In this document: in pieces, positions 17,795-26,297 of the stretch | Numbering within the stretch: position 1 is the stretch's first letter | How the letters are laid out: each line of letters opens with the position of its first letter | From: Mycobacterium senriense | GTDB lineage: Bacteria; Actinomycetota; Actinomycetes; Mycobacteriales; Mycobacteriaceae | Direction: 5' to 3' | Assembly (NCBI RefSeq): GCF_019668465.1 | Contig: NZ_AP024828.1 | Location: forward strand, 4,712,001-4,776,000 | DNA length: 64,000 bases | Program-made: the position numbers and the translations under genes | Notes under the pieces: generated by a model | What the model was told of the DNA's origin: nothing | Seen by the model: only the letters and a program-made list of their open reading frames with translations | Databases searched by the model: none

Positions 17795-17804
17795 GGTGTT
17801 CTCC

Positions 17805-18650
17805 TCATCGCTGGGTGGCCCCGGCGTCGACGGGCAGGACGATCGCGGTGATGTAGCGCGCCTCGTCGGAAGCCAGGAACAGCGCGGCATTGGCCACGTC
17901 CACCGCGTCCACCCAAGGCACCGCGAGCATGTTCATGGAGCGGGCCGCCTCGGCGAATTCCGCGCGCGTGGGCGGGCGGTCCAGGTCGGGCCGGAACGCG
18001 GTGCTGACCACGTCGTTGTGGATCATCGGCGTGTCGACGTTGGTCGGGCTGATGCAGTTGACCCGAACATTGTGTGGCGCAAGCTCATTGGCCATGCTGC
18101 GCATCATGCCGATCACGCCGTGCTTGGCGGCGGTGTAGTGCGCGACGCCGACCAGCCCGCGCAGGCCCGCAATGGAGCTCGTCAGGATCATCGATCCCGC
18201 CCCGCGCGCGATCAGGTGCGGCGCGGCCGCGCGGCAGGTGTGCCACACCCCGGTGAGGTTGACGTCGAGCATGGTGCGCCAGGCGTTTTCGTCCAGCTCG
18301 ACCGCCATGCCGCGCGAGGTGATGCCCGCGGTCGCGCAGACCACGTCCAGGCCACCGAACCGCTGGACACCTCGTTCGGTGGCGTCCTGCATGCCGGAGA
18401 GGTCGCGCACGTCGGCGATTTCGGTGTGCGCCCGCCCACCGGCCTCGGCGACCAATGCGGCCGTCTTTTCGAGGTCGGCCGGGGTGCTGTGCGGGATGAT
18501 CACCGTGTCGACCGGGCCGCACACGTCAAGCGCGACGATGTCGGCGCCCTCCTGCGCGAACCGCACCGCTTGCGCACGGCCGATCCCGCGCGCCGCGCCG
18601 GTGATCAGGGCGACCTTCCCTGTTAGCCGCCCTTCGGCCGTCATGGTCAT
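17805..18650 (-). CDS. Mycofactocin-type short-chain dehydrogenase
   Basis: 281 residues from ATG 18650, overlapping the upstream SDR stop by 4 bases (ATGA). Classical SDR motifs are present: TGAARGIG, a Ser in LTSSIAG, and YTAAK. After the second strand it carries the insertion DVCGPVDTVIIPHSTPADLE, about 15-20 residues longer than usual, which marks the mycofactocin-dependent SDR subfamily. Those enzymes bury a non-exchangeable NAD and pass electrons to the peptide cofactor mycofactocin. The alcohol or ketone substrate is unknown; the neighbours (BVMO, KstD-like, HsaA-like) suggest a steroid-like alcohol. No mycofactocin biosynthesis genes lie in this window. Confidence 0.88.
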   Translation of the reverse strand: MTMTAEGRLTGKVALITGAARGIGRAQAVRFAQEGADIVALDVCGPVDTVIIPHSTPADLEKTAALVAEAGGRAHTEIADVRDLSGMQDATERGVQRFGGLDVVCATAGITSRGMAVELDENAWRTMLDVNLTGVWHTCRAAAPHLIARGAGSMILTSSIAGLRGLVGVAHYTAAKHGVIGMMRSMANELAPHNVRVNCISPTNVDTPMIHNDVVSTAFRPDLDRPPTRAEFAEAARSMNMLAVPWVDAVDVANAALFLASDEARYITAIVLPVDAGATQR

Positions 18651-19450
18651 GTCGTCTTCTGCGTCAGGCCCGCGTCGACGACGAGCTGAGTGCCGGTGAT
18701 GTAGCGGGCCGCGTCGGAGGCCAGGAACAGCACGGCGTTGGCGATGTCGACGGGCTCGACCCAGGGCACCGGGAGCAGGTTGCGCGCCTGCAGCACCTCG
18801 GCCGCATCGGCGGCGGTCGGGCTGTCCAGGTCCGGCCGCAGTCGCCGAAAGGTGGCCTCGTTCAGCACCATTGGCGTGGCTACCGGGCCGGGGTGCACGG
18901 TGTTGACCCGGATGCCGCGCGGGCCGAGCTCGTTGGCCAGGGTGCGCGCCAGTCCCACCACCGCGTGCTTGCTGGCGGTGTAGTGCGCGGTGTTGGGTAG
19001 GCCGCGCAGTCCGCTGGTGGAGCTGATCAGGACGACGGAGCCACCCTGATCCCCGATGTGCGGCACGCTCGCCCGGATCGTGTGCCAGACGCCGGTGAGG
19101 TTGATGTCGAGCGTGCGCTGCCACAGCTGGGGGTCGAGTTCCCAGGACGGCGCGCCGGGCAGGTGGACCCCGGCGTTGGCCACCACGACGTCGAGCCGGC
19201 CCAGCACGGCGACACCGGCATCGATGGCGACCGTCATCGCCTCGAGGTCGCTGACGTCGGCCAGGCCCGTCACGCACCGTCGGCCGCGGTCCTCGACTCC
19301 CCTTGCGGTGTCGCGCAACTCGTCGGCCGCGGTGTCGGCGTCGAGCGCGATCACGTCGGCGCCCTCGTCGGCGAAGCGCGCACAGTGCACCCGCCCGGTG
19401 CCTTTGGCGGCGCCGGTGACCACGACAACCTTGTCCAGCAATCCCGTCAT
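18647..19450 (-). CDS. Short-chain dehydrogenase/reductase
   Basis: 267 residues from ATG 19450, overlapping the upstream monooxygenase stop by 4 bases (ATGA) and itself overlapped by the next SDR, so all three are translationally coupled. TGAAKGTG, NAG within VVANAGV, a Ser in LISSTSG, and YTASK identify a complete SDR. Its sequence is close to the following mycofactocin-type SDR but lacks the characteristic insertion; the loop after ALDADTAADE is short. It therefore probably uses free NAD. It may oxidise a hydroxyl to the ketone that the Baeyer-Villiger monooxygenase then attacks. Confidence 0.88.
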   Translation of the reverse strand: MTGLLDKVVVVTGAAKGTGRVHCARFADEGADVIALDADTAADELRDTARGVEDRGRRCVTGLADVSDLEAMTVAIDAGVAVLGRLDVVVANAGVHLPGAPSWELDPQLWQRTLDINLTGVWHTIRASVPHIGDQGGSVVLISSTSGLRGLPNTAHYTASKHAVVGLARTLANELGPRGIRVNTVHPGPVATPMVLNEATFRRLRPDLDSPTAADAAEVLQARNLLPVPWVEPVDIANAVLFLASDAARYITGTQLVVDAGLTQKTT

Positions 19451-21069
19451 CGTTCGATTAGATCGAAGCCCCGGTAGCCGGCGTCGGCCACCTCGGCGCA
19501 GATGTCGGTGTAGGCGGCGAAGCCGCCGGTGAACAGCATGAAGCCGCGGGGCTTGCCCGGCACGTTCGCGCCCATGTACCAGGAGTTCGCCTTGGTGAAC
19601 AGCGTCGTCTCGGCCCGCCGGGCACATTCGGCGCCCCAGCCGTCCACGCTGTCCACGGTGGCTTCCAGCGCGGCGTATCCGTGCCGGTCGAGAAAGGCGA
19701 TGGCGTCGGCGATCCAGTTCACCTGCGCCTCGGCGTGCAGCACCATGTTGGCCAGCACGGCGGGCGCTCCCGGGCCCGAGATCATGAACAGGTTGGGGAA
19801 GCCGTCTGTGGCCAGGCCAAGGTACGTGCGGGGCCCGTGCGCCCAGTCCTCGCGCAGGACCGCGCCGCGACGCCCGACGATATCGATCTTGCCCAGCGCC
19901 CCGGTCATCGCGTCGAAACCCGTTGCCAGCACGATCATGTCGACGTCGTAGTGGGCCTTGCCCTGATCGGGTCCGGGGGTGTTGATCCCGGTGGCGTCGA
20001 CGGATTCGATCGGGGTGGCGCGGACACTGATCAGTGACACGTTGGCGCGGTTGAAGGTCTGAAAGTAGTTGCTGTCCGTGCAGATTCGCTTGGTGCCGAT
20101 CGGGTGGTCGGTGGGAATCAGCAATTCGGCCACGGCCGGGTCGTCGATGACGGCGCGCACCTTCTCCTCGTAGAACCTGCGGGCCTCCTCGTTGGCCTCG
20201 AGGTCGGTCATCTGGTCCGGGAACGTCTTGGAGAACAGCACGCCGCCGAGTTGCCACCGCTTTTCGAACGCCGCCCGGCGCTCCTCGGCGGTGTACTGCA
20301 TCGTCGGCCTCGGTGCGGTGATGTGCGGTGAACCGCCGCCGCTGCGCCACGACAGCGCACGCCGTTGCGGATAATTCGCCTTGATCTCGTCGAGTTCCTC
20401 GGCGGACAACGACCTGTTGCCGGCCGGGACACTGTAATTCGCGGTGCGCTGAAAGACGTAGAGCTGGGCGGCGCGCTCGGCGATGATCGGAATCGATTGA
20501 ATGCCCGAGGATCCGGTGCCGATGACCGCCACCCGTTTGCCGGTGAAATCGACCGGCTCGTGCGGCCAGTGCGCGGTGTGGTAGGTCTCCCCGGCGAAGG
20601 TGTCCAGGCCGGCGAGGTCCGGCGTCAGCGCGGCCGATAGCGGACCGGTCGCCATCAGGCAGAACCGGGCCGAAAGTCGTTGTCCCGCATCGGTAATGAC
20701 CGTCCAGCGCAACGACTCCTCATCGAGTGTCGCCGAAACCACGCGGGTGCGCAAGGCGATGTCGCGACGCAGGTCGAGCTTGTCGGCCACCCAGTTCAGA
20801 TACGCCAGGATCTCGGCCTGGGTGGCATACCGTTCGGTCCAGTCCCACTCCCGCTGGAGCTCGTCGGAGAACGAGTAGCAGTAGTCGACGCTCTCGACGT
20901 CGCAGCGGGCACCCGGATACCGGTTGTGGTACCAGGTGCCGCCCAGCTCGGGGGCGGCTTCCAGCACCCGCACCGTCAGGCCCCGGCTGCGCAGCTTGTG
21001 CAAGGCATACAGGCCGGCGAACCCCGCGCCGACCACGACGACATCCAGGGGCTGTTGGCCAGCGTTCAC
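19447..21069 (-). CDS. Baeyer-Villiger flavin monooxygenase
   Basis: 540 residues, the length of cyclohexanone/steroid monooxygenases. It shows the FAD fingerprint GAGFAG (residues 14-19), the BVMO signature FAGETYHTAHW (158-168), the NADPH fingerprint GTGSSG (184-189) and ATGFDAM near the C-terminus. It inserts one oxygen next to a ketone, giving an ester or lactone at the expense of NADPH and O2. The start is GTG 21069. It heads a coupled three-gene operon with two SDRs. The 130 bases upstream separate it from a divergent ferredoxin gene, so both may share a control region. Confidence 0.92.
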   Translation of the reverse strand: MNAGQQPLDVVVVGAGFAGLYALHKLRSRGLTVRVLEAAPELGGTWYHNRYPGARCDVESVDYCYSFSDELQREWDWTERYATQAEILAYLNWVADKLDLRRDIALRTRVVSATLDEESLRWTVITDAGQRLSARFCLMATGPLSAALTPDLAGLDTFAGETYHTAHWPHEPVDFTGKRVAVIGTGSSGIQSIPIIAERAAQLYVFQRTANYSVPAGNRSLSAEELDEIKANYPQRRALSWRSGGGSPHITAPRPTMQYTAEERRAAFEKRWQLGGVLFSKTFPDQMTDLEANEEARRFYEEKVRAVIDDPAVAELLIPTDHPIGTKRICTDSNYFQTFNRANVSLISVRATPIESVDATGINTPGPDQGKAHYDVDMIVLATGFDAMTGALGKIDIVGRRGAVLREDWAHGPRTYLGLATDGFPNLFMISGPGAPAVLANMVLHAEAQVNWIADAIAFLDRHGYAALEATVDSVDGWGAECARRAETTLFTKANSWYMGANVPGKPRGFMLFTGGFAAYTDICAEVADAGYRGFDLIER

Positions 21070-21199
21070 AACCAGTCACCGTAGGGCCTTGCGCATCGCG
21101 GGCCGCCGTCCCTCCCGGTCACCGGACGGTTCGGGTGAGTTCTCCCGGCCACCGGGCGCGCACGCTCGCCACCGCGCACCGATCGCCGACCATCGGCCG

Positions 21200-21523
21200 A
21201 TGCCGAAAGTCGCACATGTCAACGCCGCACATGTCAACGCCGCACATGTCAACGCCGCACATGTCACCGTCGAGCTGGACGGCCGGCGGCATCGTCTGCA
21301 CTGGCCGCAGGGCCAAACCTTGGTCGAGACGCTGCTGGACGCGGGGATCGCCGTGCCGCACTCGTGCCGGGAGGGCCGCTGCGGTTCGTGTGTGGCGACC
21401 GTGATCGCCGGACGGGTCGACACGGCCCCCTGCGACGTCCTGGACGCAGCGGACCTCGACGACGGCCTGATTCTCGCCTGCCAGGCGAGGGCGGCCGGGG
21501 CAGATGTGCACGTCGAATTCTGA
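21200..21523 (+). CDS. [2Fe-2S] plant-type ferredoxin
   Basis: 107 residues from ATG 21200, the only in-frame ATG. Cluster ligands are the Cys residues in SCREGRCGSC and a later Cys in ILACQAR, matching C-x4-C-x2-C plus a distal C. It would deliver single electrons to an oxygenase; the KshA-like Rieske enzyme 17 kb to the right or an unlinked P450 are candidate partners. The N-terminus is odd: residues 5-20 are a threefold HVNAA repeat coming from a 15-base tandem repeat, listed separately. Without the repeat the protein would begin MPKVAHVTVELDG, a normal ferredoxin start. It leads the rightward HsaA/HsaC/KstD-like gene set. Confidence 0.88.
   Translation: MPKVAHVNAAHVNAAHVNAAHVTVELDGRRHRLHWPQGQTLVETLLDAGIAVPHSCREGRCGSCVATVIAGRVDTAPCDVLDAADLDDGLILACQARAAGADVHVEF
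21211..21270 (+). repeat. 15-base tandem repeat at the ferredoxin N-terminus
   Basis: The unit cgcacatgtcaacgc is repeated three times without mismatch (21211-21225, 21226-21240, 21241-21255), followed by a fourth unit with two changes at the end (21256-21270). Because 15 is a multiple of three, the array stays in frame and encodes repeated HVNAA. The array should vary in copy number by slippage and could serve as a strain marker. Confidence 0.95.
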
Positions 21524-21565
21524 TTACCGGTGTCCGCTCATCGGGATTTCCTTTGGGACGGCCCG

Positions 21566-21580
21566 GGTCTGCGGTAGACC
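21566..21580. promoter_or_regulatory. Inverted repeat upstream of the HsaA-like gene
   Basis: GGTCT, five bases, AGACC is a perfect 5-5-5 inverted repeat 32 bases before the ATG of the HsaA-like oxygenase. TTACTAAG, which could be part of a -10 element, lies just downstream at 21582-21589. Placement is right for a repressor site. The half-sites are short, so chance is possible. Confidence 0.35.
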
Positions 21581-21612
21581 ATTACTAAGCCCACACACGT
21601 AAGGACAACGAT

Positions 21613-22797
21613 ATGAGCGAGCGGGTACTGGACCGGGTAGTGGCCATGGCCGACCAGTTGCGCGACCAAGCCGCCGACGCCGAACGGATCGGGCGGCTCA
21701 CCGACGACACCGTCAAGCTGATGAAGGGCGCGGGCCTGATCCGGCTGTTGCAGACCAAGCAATACCAGGGCTTCGAGGTGCACCCCCGCGAGTTCGCCGA
21801 GACGACGATGGCCACCGCGGCGCTGGACCCGGCGGCCGGCTGGATCGTCGGCGTGGTGGGCGTGCACCCCTACCAGTTGGCCTACGCGGACCCGAAGGTC
21901 GCCGCCGAGATCTGGGCCGACGACGTCGACACCTGGATGGCCTCCCCCTACGCACCGCAGGGCGTGGCCAGGCCCGTCGACGGGGGCTACATCTTCAACG
22001 GCCGCTGGCAGTTCAGCTCGGGTACCGACCACTGTGACTGGATCATTTTGGGGGCCATGCTCGGCGACGAGAAGGGCATTCCCCTGATGCCGCCGCAGAT
22101 GCTGCACATGATCCTGCCGCGCAAGGACTACGAGATCGTCGACGACTCGTGGAATGTGGTGGGGCTGCGCGGAACCGGCTCCAAGGACGTCATCGTCAAA
22201 GACGCGTTCGTCCCAAGCTACCGGACCATGGACGCCACCAAGGTGATGGACGGAACCGCTCAGCGTGAGGCCGGCATGACCGAGCCGCTGTACCTGATGC
22301 CGTGGTCGACGATGTTCCCGCTGGGCATCTCCGCGGCGACCATCGGCATCGCCGAAGGGGCGCTCGCCGCGCACCTGGACTATCAGCGCGAGCGGGTGGG
22401 CGCCACCGGAACCGCGATCAAGGACGACCCCTACGTCATGCACGCGATCGGCGAGGCGGCCGCGGACATCAACGCCGCCCGCCAGGAGCTGTTGGCCAAC
22501 GCCGACCGCATCTACGACATGGTCGCGGCCGGCAAGGAGGTGTCGTTCGCCGACCGCGCGGCAGGGCGGCGCACCCAGGTTCGGGCGGTGTGGCGCGCGG
22601 TGTCCGCGGTCGACGAGATCTTCGCCCGCTCGGGCGGCAACGCGGCGCGGATGGACAAGCCGCTGCAACGGTATTGGCGCGACGTGCACGTCGGACAGAT
22701 GCATGCCATCCACGTCCCCGGCACCACTTATCACGCGTCGGCGCTGAGTTCGATCGGCATCGACCCGCCCGAGGGTCCGCTGCGGGCCCTGATCTGA
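21613..22797 (+). CDS. HsaA-like flavin-dependent oxygenase (acyl-CoA dehydrogenase fold)
   Basis: 394 residues, exactly the length of M. tuberculosis HsaA. The fold is that of acyl-CoA dehydrogenase, but the sequence belongs to the two-component flavin hydroxylases: an N-terminal helical part ending QGFEVHPREFAE, NGRWQFSSGTDHCDW around residues 134-148 and a C-terminal HVPGTTYHASAL. HsaA hydroxylates a phenolic seco-steroid (3-HSA) to a catechol using FMNH2 supplied by HsaB. No HsaB-like reductase is adjacent here. The gene has AAGGA before the ATG and is followed 15 bases later by an extradiol dioxygenase, so hydroxylation and ring cleavage are encoded together. It is a paralogue rather than the cholesterol-locus gene, judged from the neighbours. 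Confidence 0.88.
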   Translation: MSERVLDRVVAMADQLRDQAADAERIGRLTDDTVKLMKGAGLIRLLQTKQYQGFEVHPREFAETTMATAALDPAAGWIVGVVGVHPYQLAYADPKVAAEIWADDVDTWMASPYAPQGVARPVDGGYIFNGRWQFSSGTDHCDWIILGAMLGDEKGIPLMPPQMLHMILPRKDYEIVDDSWNVVGLRGTGSKDVIVKDAFVPSYRTMDATKVMDGTAQREAGMTEPLYLMPWSTMFPLGISAATIGIAEGALAAHLDYQRERVGATGTAIKDDPYVMHAIGEAAADINAARQELLANADRIYDMVAAGKEVSFADRAAGRRTQVRAVWRAVSAVDEIFARSGGNAARMDKPLQRYWRDVHVGQMHAIHVPGTTYHASALSSIGIDPPEGPLRALI

Positions 22798-22812
22798 GCA
22801 GGAGACGCATCC

Positions 22813-23721
22813 GTGAGCGATCTGAAAAGCCTGGGCTACATCACCATTTCGACCAACGACATCGACCGCTGGCGGCAGTTCGCCTTCGGGGTGCTGGGTT
22901 TCGCCGAGGGCAAGGGCCCCGACCCGTCGGCGCTGTACCTGCGGATGGATGAGCGGGCGGCCCGGCTCATCGTGGTGCCCGGTGAGACGGACCGGGTGCT
23001 GACCGTCGGCTGGGAAGTGCGCGATCACCCGGCGTTGCAGCGCGTGCAGGCTACGTTGGACGGCGCCGGCGTGGCGTACAAACAGCTGTCCCCGGACGAG
23101 GCCGAGGCCCGCCGCGTCGAAGAGGTGATCACGTTCGAGGATCCCGCCGGTACCACGCTGGAGGTGTTCCACGGCGCGGTGCTCGACCACAGCCCGGTCG
23201 TCACGCCGTTCGGCGCGAAGTTCGTCACCGGCGATCAGGGCTTGGGTCATGTCGTGGTGCCGGCCACCGACCCCAACGGGCTCTTCGACTTCTACACCGA
23301 GGTCCTGGGCTTCCGCGCCCGGGGCGCGTTCCGGGTGCCGCTGCCGAAAGAGTTCGGCCCGGTGCGGGTTCGGTTCCTGGGCATCAACGAGCGACACCAC
23401 AGCTTGGCGATCGTGCCGGCCGCGCACCAGCGCGACCCGCGCCTGGTTCACATCATGGTGGAGGCCGACACCCTGGACGCCGTCGGGCAGGCGCTGGACC
23501 GGGTCAACGCCGAGGGATTCCAGCTGTCGTCCACCCTCGGGCGGCACACCAACGACAAGATGGTCTCGTTCTACGTCCGCGCACCCGGTGACTGGGACAT
23601 CGAATTCGGCACCGACGGTATGCGGGTCGACGAAACTTATTACACCGCGGAGGAAATCACCGCCGACAGCTACTGGGGCCACCAGTGGGTCGGCGAAATG
23701 CCCGCGGCCATGCGGCTGTGA
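22813..23721 (+). CDS. HsaC-like extradiol ring-cleavage dioxygenase
   Basis: 302 residues from GTG 22813 with CAGGAGA upstream. Two vicinal-oxygen-chelate modules are present. The Fe(II) ligands are readable as His146 (GLGHVVV), His213 (LVHIMVEAD) and Glu264 (WDIEFG), against His145, His215 and Glu266 in HsaC. The second-shell residues His195, His245 and Tyr254 are also in place, so the enzyme should be active. It cleaves a catechol next to the hydroxyls, the step after HsaA. The resulting dienoate would need an HsaD-type hydrolase, and one lies at 16752-17633. Its stop overlaps the start of the following flavoprotein gene (GTGA). Confidence 0.93.
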   Translation: MSDLKSLGYITISTNDIDRWRQFAFGVLGFAEGKGPDPSALYLRMDERAARLIVVPGETDRVLTVGWEVRDHPALQRVQATLDGAGVAYKQLSPDEAEARRVEEVITFEDPAGTTLEVFHGAVLDHSPVVTPFGAKFVTGDQGLGHVVVPATDPNGLFDFYTEVLGFRARGAFRVPLPKEFGPVRVRFLGINERHHSLAIVPAAHQRDPRLVHIMVEADTLDAVGQALDRVNAEGFQLSSTLGRHTNDKMVSFYVRAPGDWDIEFGTDGMRVDETYYTAEEITADSYWGHQWVGEMPAAMRL

Positions 23722-25184
23722 CGCCCGAATCGGAGGTGACGCCGGTCGCGGCGTCGTCGATCACCTCGTGGGATGACGAGGCCGACGTCGCCATCGCCGG
23801 CTACGGTGTCGCCGGTGCGGCCGCGGCCGTGGAGGCGGCGCGATCCGGCGCCGACGTGCTGGTGCTGGAGCGCACCGGCTCCTGGGGCGGGGCGGCGTCG
23901 ATGGCCGGCGGGTTCATCTATCTCGGCGGCGGCACACCCATCCAAAAGGCTTGCGGTTTCACCGATTCCGTCGATAACATGGCGGCCTTCCTCAACGTCG
24001 CGATGGGGCCCGGCGCCGACGAGGACAGGATCGCCGATTACTGCGCCGGCAGCGTCGCGCACTTCGACTGGCTGGTCGGTTGCGGCGTCCCCTTCAAGGC
24101 CGAGTTCTTCTCCGAGCCCGGCTGGGAGCCGATGGGCGACCAGGGCCTGATGTACAGCGGCGGCGAAAACTCGTTCCCGTTCAACACCATTGCCTCCCCC
24201 GCGCCGCGCGGGCACGTCCCGCAGATGCAGAACAAGAAGCAGGGCGAGGCCAGCGCCGGATACATGCTGATGAAGCCGCTCGTGGAAACCGCGACCGCGG
24301 CCGGCGCCCGGGCACTGTACGACGTGCGGGTGTCACGGCTGATCGTCGAATCCGACGGCCGGGTGGTCGGCATCCGCGCCCGAAAGTACGGCACCGAGAT
24401 GAACATCCGGGCGCGGTCCGGGGTGGTGCTGGCGACCGGCAGCTTCGCCTACAACGACGCGATGGTGCAGCGGTACGCGCCGCGAATCGCCGGGCGGCCC
24501 GCCGCCTCCATCGAGCAGCACGACGGGCAGGCGATCCGGATGGCGCAGGCGCTGGGCGCCGACCTGGCGCACATGGACGCCACCGAGGTCGCGATCTTCA
24601 TCGACCCCCAGCAGCTGGTGCGCGGCATCCTCGTCAACGGCCGCGGCCAGCGCTACGTCGCCGAGGACACCTACCCGGGTCGCATCGGGCAGCTCACCCT
24701 CTACCACCAGGACAACGTCGCCTACCTGATCATCGACGGCGATGCCCAGGAGGAGGCGATGGCCTCGTGGTCGCCGAAGCTCATGCTGCGCCCGGCCACC
24801 TGGGTGGCGGACAGCGTCGCGGACCTGGAACGCGACATGGGACTGCCGCCCGGCTCGCTGCAGGCGACGGTGGCCGCCTACAACGAGGGCGCCGCGCGCG
24901 GCGAGGACCCGCTGCTGCACAAGAAGCCGGAGTGGATCAAGCCGATCGGCTCCCCCATCGGCGCCGTCGACCTGCGCGAGAACACCGGCGGCTTCACCCT
25001 GGGCGGGCTGGCCACCACGCTGGACGCCGAGGTGCTGCATGTCAGCGGCGCGCCCATCCCGGGGCTGTTCGCCGCCGGCCGCTGCACCGCCGGGCTGGCC
25101 GCCTGGGGGTACGCCAGCGGGGTCTCGCTGGGTGACGGCAGCTTCTACGGCCGCCGCGCCGGTCGGGCCGCCGCCAAGGGCTGA
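23718..25184 (+). CDS. KstD/fumarate-reductase-type FAD dehydrogenase
   Basis: 488 residues from GTG 23718, overlapping the dioxygenase stop by 4 bases. The FAD motif GYGVAGAAAAVEAA lies near residues 28-41 and the C-terminal AAGRCTAGLAAWGY and SGVSLGDGSFYGRRAG contact FAD, as in flavoprotein dehydrogenases of the 3-ketosteroid delta1/delta4-dehydrogenase and succinate dehydrogenase superfamily. It is about 75 residues shorter than KstD, closer to the delta4-dehydrogenase-like or unassigned group. A dehydrogenation of a cyclic ketone is likely. It ends the tightly packed ferredoxin/HsaA/HsaC/FAD set, with 229 bases before the IclR gene. Confidence 0.85.
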   Translation: MTPESEVTPVAASSITSWDDEADVAIAGYGVAGAAAAVEAARSGADVLVLERTGSWGGAASMAGGFIYLGGGTPIQKACGFTDSVDNMAAFLNVAMGPGADEDRIADYCAGSVAHFDWLVGCGVPFKAEFFSEPGWEPMGDQGLMYSGGENSFPFNTIASPAPRGHVPQMQNKKQGEASAGYMLMKPLVETATAAGARALYDVRVSRLIVESDGRVVGIRARKYGTEMNIRARSGVVLATGSFAYNDAMVQRYAPRIAGRPAASIEQHDGQAIRMAQALGADLAHMDATEVAIFIDPQQLVRGILVNGRGQRYVAEDTYPGRIGQLTLYHQDNVAYLIIDGDAQEEAMASWSPKLMLRPATWVADSVADLERDMGLPPGSLQATVAAYNEGAARGEDPLLHKKPEWIKPIGSPIGAVDLRENTGGFTLGGLATTLDAEVLHVSGAPIPGLFAAGRCTAGLAAWGYASGVSLGDGSFYGRRAGRAAAKG

Positions 25185-25366
25185 GCAGCCACTCATCTGG
25201 TCGATCGCCGTCGCGTCGTGAGTGCGCTGACGGCGTCGACTGTGTTTCCTGGGCGGGATTCGCGCCCATACTTCATCGTCAGCGCACACCCGGCAGACGC
25301 TCACGTCCGCCCCTCGACTTTCACGTGTCGTGTGACAGCGACCACAGCGTGTGGTACAAACAGATG

Positions 25367-25379
25367 TTCCTAATAGGAA
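25367..25379. promoter_or_regulatory. Probable IclR operator
   Basis: TTCCTAATAGGAA is a perfect palindrome around a central A, 34 bases before the IclR start codon and rich in A/T compared with its surroundings. IclR-family repressors bind short A/T-rich palindromes of this shape and commonly control their own gene. The rest of 25185-25366 shows no ORF or other signal I can name. I saw no second copy upstream of the other genes of the island that I checked by eye. Confidence 0.6.
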
Positions 25380-25413
25380 TATGACAGCCAGATAGGTTCA
25401 GCCAGGAGGGCCG

Positions 25414-26241
25414 ATGACAGGCACCGCGGAATCAGCCACGCCCACGGCGGTCATCGACCGCATCTCGCTCGTGCTGGACGCGTTCGACGGCCCCGGGCGG
25501 CTGACGCTGGCCCAGATCGTCCGGCGGACCGGCCTGCCGCGCTCGTCGGCGCACCGGATGCTCGAGCGCCTGGTGCAGCTGCGCTGGCTGCGCCGCAGCG
25601 GCCGCGACTACGAGCTGGGCATGCGGCTGGTCGAGCTGGGCTCGCTGGCCGTGCATCAGGACCGCCTGGTGCGTGCCGCCGGTCGCCTGCTGGGCGAATT
25701 GCACCGCGCCACAGGGCTCGTCGTGCACCTCGCGGTTCTGGACGGGCCGGACGTGGTCTACCTCGACAAGGTCGGCGACTCGCCGCTCGCGCCGATGCCC
25801 ACGCGGGTGGGCAGCCGCCAGCCCGCGCATTGCACCGCCGTCGGGAAGGCGATGCTGGCCTACCGCGACGAGGACGCGCCGGTGGACCTGGCAGTCCGCA
25901 AAACCAGATACTCGATCGCCACCGGCTCGCAGCTGGCCGTCGAGTTGTCCCGGGTGCGCGCGCACGGCGTCGCCTTCGAGCGCGAGGAATCGCTGCTCGG
26001 ATTCGGTTGTGTGGCAGCGCCTATCGGTGGACCCGGTGAAGGCCAGGAAGTGATAGCGGCGGTGTCGGTGTGCGGGCCCATGAATCGAATGATGTTCGAC
26101 CAGCGATTGGTCGCCCCGGTCCGGATGACCGCGATGGGCATCTGGCGGCACGCCGAGGACGGCCCGCAACGCGTCGCGCCGACCCTGCAGCCCTTGCGGC
26201 CGCTGCGGCCGGCGCCGCGGCCCGTGTTGCAGTACGCGTGA
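25414..26241 (+). CDS. IclR-family transcriptional regulator
   Basis: 275 residues. The N-terminal winged helix is typical (VIDRISLVLDAFD, LAQIVRRTGLPRSSAHRML), followed by the IclR effector domain (AVGKAMLAY, then GFGCVAAPIGG). The C-terminus is a Pro/Leu-rich tail (LQPLRPLRPAPRPVLQ) that the family usually lacks. The start has AGGAGGG at 5 bases. IclR proteins respond to small aromatic or carboxylic acids and repress or activate catabolic genes. The obvious targets are the ring-cleavage set upstream, the genes downstream, and itself through the palindrome in its leader. Which compound it senses is unknown. Confidence 0.92.
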   Translation: MTGTAESATPTAVIDRISLVLDAFDGPGRLTLAQIVRRTGLPRSSAHRMLERLVQLRWLRRSGRDYELGMRLVELGSLAVHQDRLVRAAGRLLGELHRATGLVVHLAVLDGPDVVYLDKVGDSPLAPMPTRVGSRQPAHCTAVGKAMLAYRDEDAPVDLAVRKTRYSIATGSQLAVELSRVRAHGVAFEREESLLGFGCVAAPIGGPGEGQEVIAAVSVCGPMNRMMFDQRLVAPVRMTAMGIWRHAEDGPQRVAPTLQPLRPLRPAPRPVLQYA

Positions 26242-26297
26242 AGCTCGGCGTCTCCCAGTAGGCGGGACTTACCCGTATTCAAGGCGCGACAGCGCCA

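Noticed and set aside
21213..21275. Alternative frame of the tandem repeat encoding repeated MSTPH
   Set aside because: That frame continues into a shadow of the ferredoxin; the HVNAA frame leads into the intact cluster-binding protein.
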